Shown in pieces: positions 44,580-52,633 of a stretch of DNA of 64,000 nt. Source of the DNA: Streptomyces sp. NRRL F-5122 (GTDB taxonomy: Bacteria > Actinomycetota > Actinomycetes > Streptomycetales > Streptomycetaceae); contig NZ_LMWH01000228.1 of the NCBI RefSeq assembly GCF_001507435.1, positions 371,142 through 435,141 of the forward strand, read 5' to 3'. Below the pieces are notes generated by a model. It was not told the origin of the DNA. It did no database searches and saw only the letters and a list, made by a program, of their open reading frames with translations. Every line of letters begins with the position of its first letter. Position 1 is the first letter of the stretch. The translations under genes and the position numbers were made by a program.

Positions 44580-46931
44580 ATGACACCTGAGCGTTCCGCC
44601 CCCGCGGTGCCCACGGCCACCTACCGGCTCCAGCTCCAGCCGGAGTTCCCGTTCGGCGCGGCGGAGGCGGCCGTGCCGTACCTGGCCGCACTCGGCGTCT
44701 CGCACCTGCATCTGTCGCCCGTGCTCGAGGCCGTCCCCGGCTCGGCGCACGGTTACGACGTCGTCGATCACGCACGGGTACGGGGCGAACTGGGCGGCGA
44801 GGCGGGGCTGCGCTCCCTGGCGGGCACCGCGCGGGAGCACGGACTCGGCCTGGTCGTGGACATCGTCCCCAACCACATGGCCGCGGCACCGCAGCACAAC
44901 CGCGCCCTGTGGGAGGTGCTGCGGGAGGGCCCCGAGTCGCCGTACGCGCGCTGGTTCGACATCGACTGGAGCGCGCAGGGCGGGCAGCTGCTGCTGCCCG
45001 TGCTGGCACACCGGCTCGGCGAGGAACTCGGGCATCTCAAGGTGGACGGCGACGTCCTGCGCTACCACGACCATGTCTTCCCGCTGCGCGAAGGCACCGG
45101 ATCGCTGCCGCTGCCGCAGCTGCTCGACGCCCAGTGGTACCGCCCCGTGTGGTGGCGGCTCGCCCGTACCGAGCTGAACTACCGGCGGTTCTTCAGCATT
45201 TCCGAGCTCATCGGGGTGCGGGTGGAGGACCCGGAGGTCTTCGCCGCGACCCACGGCACGCTGCTGCGGCTGCTGGGCGAAGGGGTGATCGACGGCCTGC
45301 GCGTGGACCATCCGGACGGTCTTGCCGACCCGGACGCCTATCTGAGCCGCCTGCACAAGGCCACCGGCGGCCGCTGGACCGTGGTCGAGAAGATCCTCGC
45401 GGCCGACGAGCACCTGCCCGCCGCCTGGTCGGTCGCGGGCACCACGGGATACGACGCGCTGCGGCACGTGGACGGGCTGTTCACGGATCCCTCGGGCGCC
45501 GACGAACTGCTCGGCCACTACCGGCGCGCGGCGGGACCGCCGGACGACCGGGGCGGCCGCTGGGCACCGACCCTGCGGCGGGCCGCGTACGAGGTGGTCA
45601 CGCACGAACTGGCCACCGAGGTGGACCGTCTCACGCGCGTGGCGGGCCGTCTGTGCGCCGAGTCGCCCGACCCCGCGCTGCGCGACCACGCCTCCTGGGC
45701 ACTGGGCACCGCACTGCGCGAACTCCTCGTGCGCCTGCACGTGTACCGCCCCTACGCCTCCGTCGGCGCCGCCGCGGTGGTCACCGAGGAGGCCGCGGCC
45801 GAGGCCCGCGCCGCCTTCACGGTGCCGGAGGAGGCACATGCCGTGGACGTCGTACGGGATCTGCTGCTGGGGCGCTGGGGCGACGGGCCGCTGCACACCG
45901 AGTTCCGGACCCGGTTCGCGCAGACCTCGTCGGCGCTGCGGGCCAAGTCCGCCGAGGACAAGGCGTTCTACCGGTACGTCCCGCTGCTGTCGGCGAACGA
46001 GGTGGGTGGCGAACCCGGTGACCCGGCGGTCCCGCCGGAGGACTTCCACGCCTACTGTGCGCGTGTGCAGCGCGACTGGCCCGTCACCGGCACGGTGCTG
46101 TCGACCCACGACACCAAGCGCAGCGCGGACGTGCGGGCGGCGATCTCGGTGCTCACCCAGTGCCCGGGGCGCTGGGCGGACGTGCTGGCCGAGGTGACCG
46201 GCGCGAGCGGCGGCGCGCCTGACCCGCACCTGGTCTGGGCCGCCTGGCAGACGTACTTCGGTCTGGGGCAGGCGGCCGAGGACCGCCTCACGGGAGCGCT
46301 GCTCAAGCACGTGCGGGAGGCCGGACTGCACACCACCTGGACCGAACAGGACCCCGAGTACGAGGCGGCGGTGGAGGCCTTCGTCGCGGGTGGGGCGCGC
46401 GGCGCCACAGGACGGCTCGTCCAGCACTTCCGGGACGCGACGGCCCCGCACATCCGGGCCAATGTCCTCGGGGCCGCCCTGGTCCATCTGACGATGCCGG
46501 GCGTGCCGGACGTCTACCAGGGCACGGAGGGCGAGTACCGGGCCCTGGTCGACCCGGACAACCGGGCACCGTTCACGCCGCAGGAGGGGTCCTCGGACAA
46601 GGGGGAACTCACGAGGGCCGCACTGGGGCTGCGCCGGCGGCGTCCGGAGGTCTTCGGCGCGTCGGCGGCCTACACGCCGCTCGTGGCCGGCGGACCCGGC
46701 GCCGGGCACTGCGTGGCCTTCGTGCGCTCCGGAGCGGTCCTCACGGCGGTCACCCGGCTGTCGCTGCGGCTGGCGGAGGCGGGCGGCTGGCGCGACACCA
46801 CGCTCACGCTGCCACCGGGCCCATGGGTCGATGTGCTCGACCGGGAGCGGAAGTTCGAGGGACAGGTACAGGTGGCGGACCTCTTCGGCCGGCTGCCGGT
46901 GGCGCTGCTCGAGCACGTCGGCGGGCAGTGA
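44580..46931 (+). CDS. treY: Maltooligosyl trehalose synthase
   Basis: This 783-residue GH13_26 enzyme converts the reducing end of maltooligosaccharides to a trehalose unit. Family motifs are TYRLQLQPEFPF at the start, SPVLEAVPGSAHGYDVVDH, VDIVPNHMA, LRVDHPDGLADP (nucleophile Asp), VVEKILAADEHLP (acid/base Glu) and LSTHDTKRSADVRA. The C-terminal end keeps the FPxxDVYQGTE-like segment GVPDVYQGTEGE. It acts with TreZ, encoded 3 kb further on the same strand. Confidence 0.96.
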   Translation: MTPERSAPAVPTATYRLQLQPEFPFGAAEAAVPYLAALGVSHLHLSPVLEAVPGSAHGYDVVDHARVRGELGGEAGLRSLAGTAREHGLGLVVDIVPNHMAAAPQHNRALWEVLREGPESPYARWFDIDWSAQGGQLLLPVLAHRLGEELGHLKVDGDVLRYHDHVFPLREGTGSLPLPQLLDAQWYRPVWWRLARTELNYRRFFSISELIGVRVEDPEVFAATHGTLLRLLGEGVIDGLRVDHPDGLADPDAYLSRLHKATGGRWTVVEKILAADEHLPAAWSVAGTTGYDALRHVDGLFTDPSGADELLGHYRRAAGPPDDRGGRWAPTLRRAAYEVVTHELATEVDRLTRVAGRLCAESPDPALRDHASWALGTALRELLVRLHVYRPYASVGAAAVVTEEAAAEARAAFTVPEEAHAVDVVRDLLLGRWGDGPLHTEFRTRFAQTSSALRAKSAEDKAFYRYVPLLSANEVGGEPGDPAVPPEDFHAYCARVQRDWPVTGTVLSTHDTKRSADVRAAISVLTQCPGRWADVLAEVTGASGGAPDPHLVWAAWQTYFGLGQAAEDRLTGALLKHVREAGLHTTWTEQDPEYEAAVEAFVAGGARGATGRLVQHFRDATAPHIRANVLGAALVHLTMPGVPDVYQGTEGEYRALVDPDNRAPFTPQEGSSDKGELTRAALGLRRRRPEVFGASAAYTPLVAGGPGAGHCVAFVRSGAVLTAVTRLSLRLAEAGGWRDTTLTLPPGPWVDVLDRERKFEGQVQVADLFGRLPVALLEHVGGQ

Positions 46932-46995
46932 GGGAGAGAGCGGCACACACCTTCGCCCGCCCGGATCTCCGGTTTCAAGGCCTCCTGCGAGCGCG

Positions 46996-47024
46996 GCCGC
47001 CCGCCCCGGGCGCGGGCAGGCGGC
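46996..47024. terminator. Hairpin between convergent treY and inhibitor gene
   Basis: GCCGCC-C-GCCC (46996-47006) pairs with GGGC-A-GGCGGC (47014-47024), ten pairs with one mismatch. It lies between convergent stops and could act on both strands. Confidence 0.45.
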
Positions 47025-47045
47025 ACCTGTGCGCGGGCCGGGGGT

Positions 47046-47483
47046 TCAGCGCGGCAGACCCGGAACCGACGAGTCCCGGTCCACGAGCGCGAACACCTGC
47101 CCGGTGCGCGCCTCGAGGTCGCAGGTGTTGGCGAAGGTGTGGCTGTAGTCGATCTGACGACCGTTCCACTCCCCGCGCGCGGACACCTTCACCGGGGCGT
47201 AGATCATCGGGCAGAAGACGTCGCCGGGCGGGATGCGGTCGACGTCGCCCTGCACCGCGGCGAGTTGCGAGCACGCCATGGCGGCCCTCGCATGACCCTT
47301 GGGCGGATCGCACGTCAGGAGCGTGCCGCGGATGTCCCGGGACCCCACGTCTCCGTCGGTGACGGTCAGGTAGAGCCAGTTGGCGGCAGGGGACGGCAGG
47401 GGAAGAGCCGGGGCCGGGGTCGCGGTGAGCAGGGCGGCAGCGGCGATCAGGGTGCCGCTCAGGGCCAAGGTCGTCTTCTTCAT
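47046..47483 (-). CDS. Streptomyces subtilisin inhibitor (SSI) family protein
   Basis: This is a 145-residue protein with a signal peptide (MKKTTLALSGTLIAAAALLT, cleavage near PAPA). The mature part is a full SSI domain with the four disulfide cysteines 58, 71, 91 and 121. The reactive loop is FCPMIYAPV, giving Met93-Ile94 as P1-P1', as in inhibitors of subtilisin-like proteases. TFANTCDLEARTGQVFALVD closes the domain. The ATG overlaps the stop of the upstream M14 carboxypeptidase (ATGA), so the inhibitor is co-translated with a peptidase. Confidence 0.95.
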   Translation of the reverse strand: MKKTTLALSGTLIAAAALLTATPAPALPLPSPAANWLYLTVTDGDVGSRDIRGTLLTCDPPKGHARAAMACSQLAAVQGDVDRIPPGDVFCPMIYAPVKVSARGEWNGRQIDYSHTFANTCDLEARTGQVFALVDRDSSVPGLPR

Positions 47484-48805
47484 TCCGTATGCATCGGCAC
47501 CGCGGCCCCCGAACCCCAGCCCGACTCACCCGAATGGGAACGCACGGGCGTGTACGCGGCGGCCAGTTCGAACGCGGCCAGCACCACGCGCGCCTGGTAC
47601 TCGGCCTGGCGGGCGACCGGGATCCAGCGCGCGCCGTACCCCTCACTGTAGTCGGCGCACCACATGTCGATCAGCGCGTCCAGCTCCGGCAGCACGTCGG
47701 CCGCCTCGCGCCCCGCGGCCCTGGCGAGCTGGTGCAGCAGCCCGGCGGTGCGCAGCGCGACCCGGCGGCCGGAGATGCCGAGGGCGGTCAGTCGGGCGGA
47801 GTCGAGCGGCGGCAGCCGGCGCCCCCCTGCGGGGTGGGTGTCGGGATCCCAGGAGTCGGCGAGGCCGGGGCCGACCAGTAAATAGTCGTCCACCGGTGCC
47901 AGCAGCCGGTCGGCGTCCGGAACATGCGTCAGATGGGGGCGGACGCCCGCCAGGAAGCCTTCCATGAGACGTGTGTCGTCCCTCAGTGTCCGGCTGACGG
48001 TCCGCAGCACGGCGGGCGCGTCGGCGGCCGGTGAGCCGTCCTCCACGGCCGCCACCCCCCACATGGGCGCCTCCACGACCGCCGTGACGGTGCCGTAGCG
48101 GTGCGGATGGAACCAGGTCGACTCCACGGCCGCCTCCGTGATCGCGGCGGCGAGGTCGCCGCGGCGGGGCGGCGGGATGCGGTAGACGGCGGGCCCGAGG
48201 ACCGGCCAGTACAGGGTGTCGTACGGGCCGAGTTCGCGGGGGATGCCGAGCCGGGCCGCGGTCTGGGCGAGCCGCTGCGCCATGCCGGGCAGATCGTGGG
48301 TCAGTTCGACGAAGCCACCGCCGACGTCGACCCCGTGCAGGGAGCACTGGAAGAACGGCCGCAGCTCGTCCTGGAGGTCGAGCAGGGCGCGGGTCTCGGG
48401 CAGGGCGGCACGCTCCGCGCCGTCGGGCAGCCACTCGGGCTGCTCGAGGAACCCGGGGCGGAAGAAGTGCCGGAAGTACCGTCCCAGGGTGTAGGGGCCG
48501 GACAGCCAGCCCTCGTTGCGCCGGGCGCCGTCGGGGTCGAGGCACAGCAGCAGGTTCCAGGTCGTGTCGGACCCCGCGCCGAGCCGGGGATCGGCCAGCG
48601 CCCGTTCGGCCAGGCGCAGGACGGTGGCGCCGCCGACGGGTTCGTTGGCGTGCGGGCCGGCCACGACGAGGGCGTGGCGGCTGCCGTGCCCCACGGAGAG
48701 CAGCCACAGGGGTGTGCCGCCCCGGGACGTGCCCACGCGGCGCAGCCGGGCGTCGCGCGGACGGCGGGCGACGAGCGCGGCCGCACGGGCGCCCAGCTCG
48801 TCCAC
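47480..48805 (-). CDS. M14-family zinc carboxypeptidase-like protein with a TTA codon
   Basis: This 441-residue protein has an M14 fold. The zinc ligands are His and Glu in GPHANEPVGGA and His in QCSLHGVDVGGG. No signal peptide is visible, so it is probably cytoplasmic. It contains the only in-frame TTA leucine codon found in the window (47879-47881, in DDYLLVG), which makes expression depend on the bldA tRNA. The listed start is GTG 48805, but no SD serves it. A CTG at 48832, six bases after GGAGG, would add the family-like LPPLLRYPT and may be the real start. Confidence 0.85.
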   Translation of the reverse strand: MDELGARAAALVARRPRDARLRRVGTSRGGTPLWLLSVGHGSRHALVVAGPHANEPVGGATVLRLAERALADPRLGAGSDTTWNLLLCLDPDGARRNEGWLSGPYTLGRYFRHFFRPGFLEQPEWLPDGAERAALPETRALLDLQDELRPFFQCSLHGVDVGGGFVELTHDLPGMAQRLAQTAARLGIPRELGPYDTLYWPVLGPAVYRIPPPRRGDLAAAITEAAVESTWFHPHRYGTVTAVVEAPMWGVAAVEDGSPAADAPAVLRTVSRTLRDDTRLMEGFLAGVRPHLTHVPDADRLLAPVDDYLLVGPGLADSWDPDTHPAGGRRLPPLDSARLTALGISGRRVALRTAGLLHQLARAAGREAADVLPELDALIDMWCADYSEGYGARWIPVARQAEYQARVVLAAFELAAAYTPVRSHSGESGWGSGAAVPMHTE

Positions 48806-49102
48806 GGTCGGGTAGCGGAGGAGGGGCGGCAGGGCACACCTCCACTATGTGGTGCCGTCGGTTCACCTGTTGTACATGGTGTACGCACAGTCAGTCACGG
48901 CTCGGGAGGTACGTCAACACCATCGGCGGCAGCGGCGGACGCCCCGGAGGCAGGCACGGCGGTCGCCCTGCGGACCGCGCTCCGGCGCTGCGGGCCGCAC
49001 ACGGGGCCCGCTCCGGCGCGGTACGGGGAAACAGAGCGTCCCCCGCCGGGCGTGGCGACCGTCCGCACCTGGGACCGTGGTCCCGGCACGGGGACGGGCC
49101 GG

Positions 49103-49654
49103 CTACTCCGTCGACAGCCGGAAGGCCATCGTCCCGAAACCGACCTGGTCACCGTCGCGCACCACCGCGGCACCGATCACCCGGCGGCCGTTGACCGTGG
49201 TGCCGTTGGTGGAGCCGAGGTCGCGCAGCACCCACATCCCTCCCTGGTGCCTGAGTTCGGCGTGCACCCGGGAGACCGTCTCGTGGCTGAGCCGCAGACC
49301 GTTCGCCGGGTCCCGCCCGATCCGCAGCGGGTAGGGGGCTCCCGGGCTCGGCAGCAGCAGCTTGGGCAGCCGTTCCGCCTGCCAGGCGCGCCGGAGCCGC
49401 ACACCGAACCCGGAGATCGCCTCGACGGTCCCGAACACCAGCCGCGACCAGCGCTTCTCGGCCGGCAGGTCGGCGATGAGCGCGGCCAGCTCGTGCGGCT
49501 GACGGGCCACCAGAGCCAGCTCCATGCGCCGGATGAACGTGTCGTGGGACAGACGTCCCAGCGCGACGCCGTCGCGGAGCACCTTCAGCGCCCGGTCGCG
49601 GTCGGCGTCCGAGAGCCGCGCGGGGTACGTGTGGAACTCGAAGGACGACGTCAC
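49103..49654 (-). CDS. DUF1707 and FHA domain protein
   Basis: This is a 183-residue protein. Residues 10-60 form a DUF1707 motif (RLSDADRDRALKVLRDGVAL, LSHDTFIRRMELALVARQ); residues 105-180 form an FHA domain with RIGRDPANGLRL, SRVHAEL and LGSTNGTTVNG, which binds phosphothreonine peptides. It is likely a target or adaptor of Ser/Thr kinases. GTG 49654 is the start. It is divergent from treZ; the 270-bp gap to the M14 gene (48833-49102) holds nothing recognisable. Confidence 0.9.
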   Translation of the reverse strand: MTSSFEFHTYPARLSDADRDRALKVLRDGVALGRLSHDTFIRRMELALVARQPHELAALIADLPAEKRWSRLVFGTVEAISGFGVRLRRAWQAERLPKLLLPSPGAPYPLRIGRDPANGLRLSHETVSRVHAELRHQGGMWVLRDLGSTNGTTVNGRRVIGAAVVRDGDQVGFGTMAFRLSTE

Positions 49655-49824
49655 GCACGTGATTGTCGGGCAGTCGGGCCGGGGTGTCCAGAAAAAGCAA
49701 ATACGACCGCGTCAACACCAGGGGTGTCCCATGTGCCGAAAGGGTGGATCCGCAGGCGAATTGATCTCGATTGGCGCACCATGGACGGGCTACGTCACGA
49801 TGAGCAGACGAGGGGGAACCGTCC

Positions 49825-51570
49825 GTGCAGTTCGAGGTGTGGGCACCACAGGCCGGTCGGGTGACGCTGCACTGCGGGGGCGTCACGAGCGCACTGGTGC
49901 GCGATCCGCTGCGGGCCGGGTGGTGGACCGGCGAGGCGGAGGCCGACGACGGCACCCGGTACGGATTCGCCGTGGACGACGGACCCGTGCTGCCCGACCC
50001 ACGCTCCGGACGCCAGCCGGACGGGCCGGACGGGCCGAGCGCCGTGGTCGACCACGACCGTCACGCATGGCGGACGCAGTGGGCCGGCCGCGGGCTGACG
50101 GACGCGGTGCTGTACGAGCTGCACGTCGGCACGTACACCCGTGAGGGCACACTGGACGCGGCGGCCGAGCGGCTCGGACACCTCGCCGAACTGGGCGTCA
50201 CGCACGTCGAGTTGATGCCGCTGTGCCCGTTCCCGGGGCGACACGGCTGGGGGTACGAGGGCGTGTCGCTCTGGGCGGTGCACGAGCCCTACGGAGGTCC
50301 GGAGGCGCTGAAACGGTTCGTCGACCGGGCCCACGCGCTCGGGCTCGGCGTCGTGCTGGACGTGGTCCACAACCACCTCGGCCCCTCCGGCAACCACCTG
50401 CCCGCGTTCGGACCGTACTTCACCGAGACGCACCACACCCCCTGGGGCGCCGCCGTGAACCTGGACGCGCCGGGCTCGGACGAGGTGCGCGCGTATCTCA
50501 TCGGCAGCGCGCTGGCGTGGCTGCGGGACTACCGGATCGACGGACTGCGGCTCGACGCCGTGCACGCGCTGTGCGACACGCGCGCGATCCACTTCCTGGA
50601 GGAACTGTCGTCGGCAGTGGACGCTCTGGCCGCCGACGTGGGCAGGCCGCTCTTCCTGATCGCCGAGTCGGACCTCGGCGACCCGCGGGTCATCACCCCG
50701 CGCGCCGAGCACGGCCTCGGGCTGCACGCCCAGTGGAACGACGACTTCCACCACGCGCTGCACACCGCGCTGACCGGCGAATCGCAGGGCTACTACGAGG
50801 ACTTCGCGCGCGCCCCCCTGACGGCCCTGGCCAAGACGCTGGCGGGCGGCTTCTTCCACGATGGGACCTACTCGACGTTCCGCGGCCGGCGGCACGGCCG
50901 CCCGCTGGACCGCACCCGGGTCTCGGCACACCGCCTGCTCGGTTATGCCCAGACCCACGACCAGGTGGGCAACCGAGCGCTGGGCGACCGGCTGTCGGCA
51001 TCCCTCTCCCCCGGCCTCCTGGCGTGCGCGGCGACGCTCGTGCTCACCGCCCCGTTCACTCCGATGCTGTTCATGGGCGAGGAGTGGGCCGCGGGCACAC
51101 CCTGGCAGTTCTTCACCGATCACACCGATCCCGAACTCGCCGACGCCGTACGCCGGGGCAGGCGCCTTGAGTTCGCCGCGCACGGCTGGGCGGAGGAGGA
51201 CGTGCCCGACCCGCAGGACCCGGCGACCCGCGACCGCTCCTGCCTCGACTGGTCCGAGCCGCAACGCGAGCCCCACGCACGGGTGCTGGCCTGGTACCGC
51301 GAGCTGATCGCCCTGCGCCGCGACCAGCCCGATCTCGCCGACCCCGATCTCGATGACGTCAAGGTCGCCCACGACGAGGACGCCCGCTGGCTCGCCTACC
51401 GCCGCGGCGACGTCCGGGTGGCGGTCAACTTCGGCAAGGAGCCGGCCCGTGTCCCGCTCGGCATCACGTCCACGCGCGTACTGGCCGCGTGGGAGCCCGT
51501 GCCGCCGCCCGACGAGGACGGTGTGCTGAGCCTGCCGGGCGAGTCGTGCGTGGTTCTGACGCAGGAGTGA
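49825..51570 (+). CDS. treZ: Maltooligosyl trehalose trehalohydrolase
   Basis: This 581-residue GH13_10 enzyme releases trehalose from the end made by TreY. An N-terminal CBM48-like domain (FEVWAPQAGRVTLHCG) precedes the barrel. Motifs are LDVVHNHLGPSGNHL, GLRLDAVHAL (nucleophile Asp), FLIAESDLGDPR (acid/base Glu) and YAQTHDQVGNRALGDR. AGGGGG gives an SD for GTG 49825. A hairpin follows the stop. Confidence 0.96.
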   Translation: MQFEVWAPQAGRVTLHCGGVTSALVRDPLRAGWWTGEAEADDGTRYGFAVDDGPVLPDPRSGRQPDGPDGPSAVVDHDRHAWRTQWAGRGLTDAVLYELHVGTYTREGTLDAAAERLGHLAELGVTHVELMPLCPFPGRHGWGYEGVSLWAVHEPYGGPEALKRFVDRAHALGLGVVLDVVHNHLGPSGNHLPAFGPYFTETHHTPWGAAVNLDAPGSDEVRAYLIGSALAWLRDYRIDGLRLDAVHALCDTRAIHFLEELSSAVDALAADVGRPLFLIAESDLGDPRVITPRAEHGLGLHAQWNDDFHHALHTALTGESQGYYEDFARAPLTALAKTLAGGFFHDGTYSTFRGRRHGRPLDRTRVSAHRLLGYAQTHDQVGNRALGDRLSASLSPGLLACAATLVLTAPFTPMLFMGEEWAAGTPWQFFTDHTDPELADAVRRGRRLEFAAHGWAEEDVPDPQDPATRDRSCLDWSEPQREPHARVLAWYRELIALRRDQPDLADPDLDDVKVAHDEDARWLAYRRGDVRVAVNFGKEPARVPLGITSTRVLAAWEPVPPPDEDGVLSLPGESCVVLTQE

Positions 51571-51582
51571 TACCGGTGCCGT

Positions 51583-51612
51583 CGGGCCCGGGCGTCATCG
51601 CACCCGGGCCCG
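51583..51612. terminator. Hairpin between convergent treZ and APH-like gene
   Basis: CGGGCCCGGG (51583-51592) pairs exactly with CCCGGGCCCG (51603-51612). It sits between convergent stops and is probably bidirectional. Confidence 0.7.
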
Positions 51613-51615
51613 CCG

Positions 51616-52533
51616 CTACGGTGCCTCCTCGCCGGGCAGTTCCGTCACCCGCTCCAGCATGATCGATTCCCACGCGCGCAGGACCCTGCCGCGCAGGACC
51701 GGCAGCGGGGTGTCGTCGCGGCCGTCGAGCGCGTCGGCGAGGCGTACGAGCGTGTCGCAGCGGGCGAGCCACAGGCCGCGCAGACAGGGACGGGCACCGT
51801 AGCCGGCGAGGGTCGCGGCGCGGACCGCGGCGGGGGCTCCCACGGCGGCGGAGAGGGAGGCGATGTCCTCGGCCGGGTCGCCGACGATCGCGTCGGTCCA
51901 GCCGAGGACGCCCCGCACCCGCCCGTCGCCACTCACCACGAGGTGCGCCCGCCCCAGGTTGTGGTGCACCAGCACCGCCGCGCCGGACTGCACGCCCAGT
52001 TGGCGGGCGGCGGGCGCGGCGAGCTGGGCCAGCCGGGCGGGGTCGAACTCGTCCGCCTCCGCGAGCCGTCCCGCGGCGCTCACGGCGGCCGCGCGCAGCG
52101 TCTCCAGCGACCGTGGCGCGACACGCGGGACACCGAGCGTCTCGGCCTGACGGACCGGTACCTCACGCAGTGCGGTGAGCAGCGCCGCGAGATCCGCCTC
52201 GCCCACCGCCGAGACGCCCGGCTCCTCGCCGGTGGCACCGGGAAGGCGCGTGTCTAGGGTGTAGGAGAGTCCGTCGGCCCACTCTCCGCGGGCCACGCTC
52301 GTCGGCACCGCGAGCGCCACGTGCGCGCGTACGAGGGAGCGCAGCCGCAGTTCCCGAAGCTGGCGCAGGGAGGCCTCGCGGTCGGGGGCCAACCGCAGCA
52401 CATGGCGCGTGCCGACCCACCATGTGGTCCCGCCCTCCTCGACGGGAGTCACAGCCGCCTGCTCGCCCTCGGGGAGCAGGGAACGGGCCAGCCGGCGTAC
52501 GGTCTCCGCCGTCGGTGTCGGTGCCTGGGTCAT
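51616..52533 (-). CDS. APH-family pseudokinase-like protein
   Basis: This 305-residue protein keeps the APH fold, with the C-lobe segment LVHHNLGRAHLVV then GWTDAIVGDPAEDIASLS. The catalytic residues are lost: the Asp of HxD is Asn192, the Asn of the catalytic loop is His197, and the metal-binding Asp of the next strand is Gly211. It is thus unlikely to transfer phosphate and may have a binding or regulatory role. Its position next to treZ could link it to sugar metabolism, but the gene is convergent and this is a guess. Confidence 0.8.
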   Translation of the reverse strand: MTQAPTPTAETVRRLARSLLPEGEQAAVTPVEEGGTTWWVGTRHVLRLAPDREASLRQLRELRLRSLVRAHVALAVPTSVARGEWADGLSYTLDTRLPGATGEEPGVSAVGEADLAALLTALREVPVRQAETLGVPRVAPRSLETLRAAAVSAAGRLAEADEFDPARLAQLAAPAARQLGVQSGAAVLVHHNLGRAHLVVSGDGRVRGVLGWTDAIVGDPAEDIASLSAAVGAPAAVRAATLAGYGARPCLRGLWLARCDTLVRLADALDGRDDTPLPVLRGRVLRAWESIMLERVTELPGEEAP

Positions 52534-52633
52534 GATCGCGCCGTTGTCGTCTCGGATGCGTGCTGGGGGGCTCCTGGGTGCCGGGTCGGCCGGGCGCCGC
52601 CGCGCGGTCCTGCCGCGGCCGGCCTGCGCCGTC

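Noticed and set aside
44289..46946. An 885-residue reverse-strand frame over treY
   Set aside because: It lies wholly antisense to treY, which has all catalytic motifs; the antisense product has no recognisable domain.
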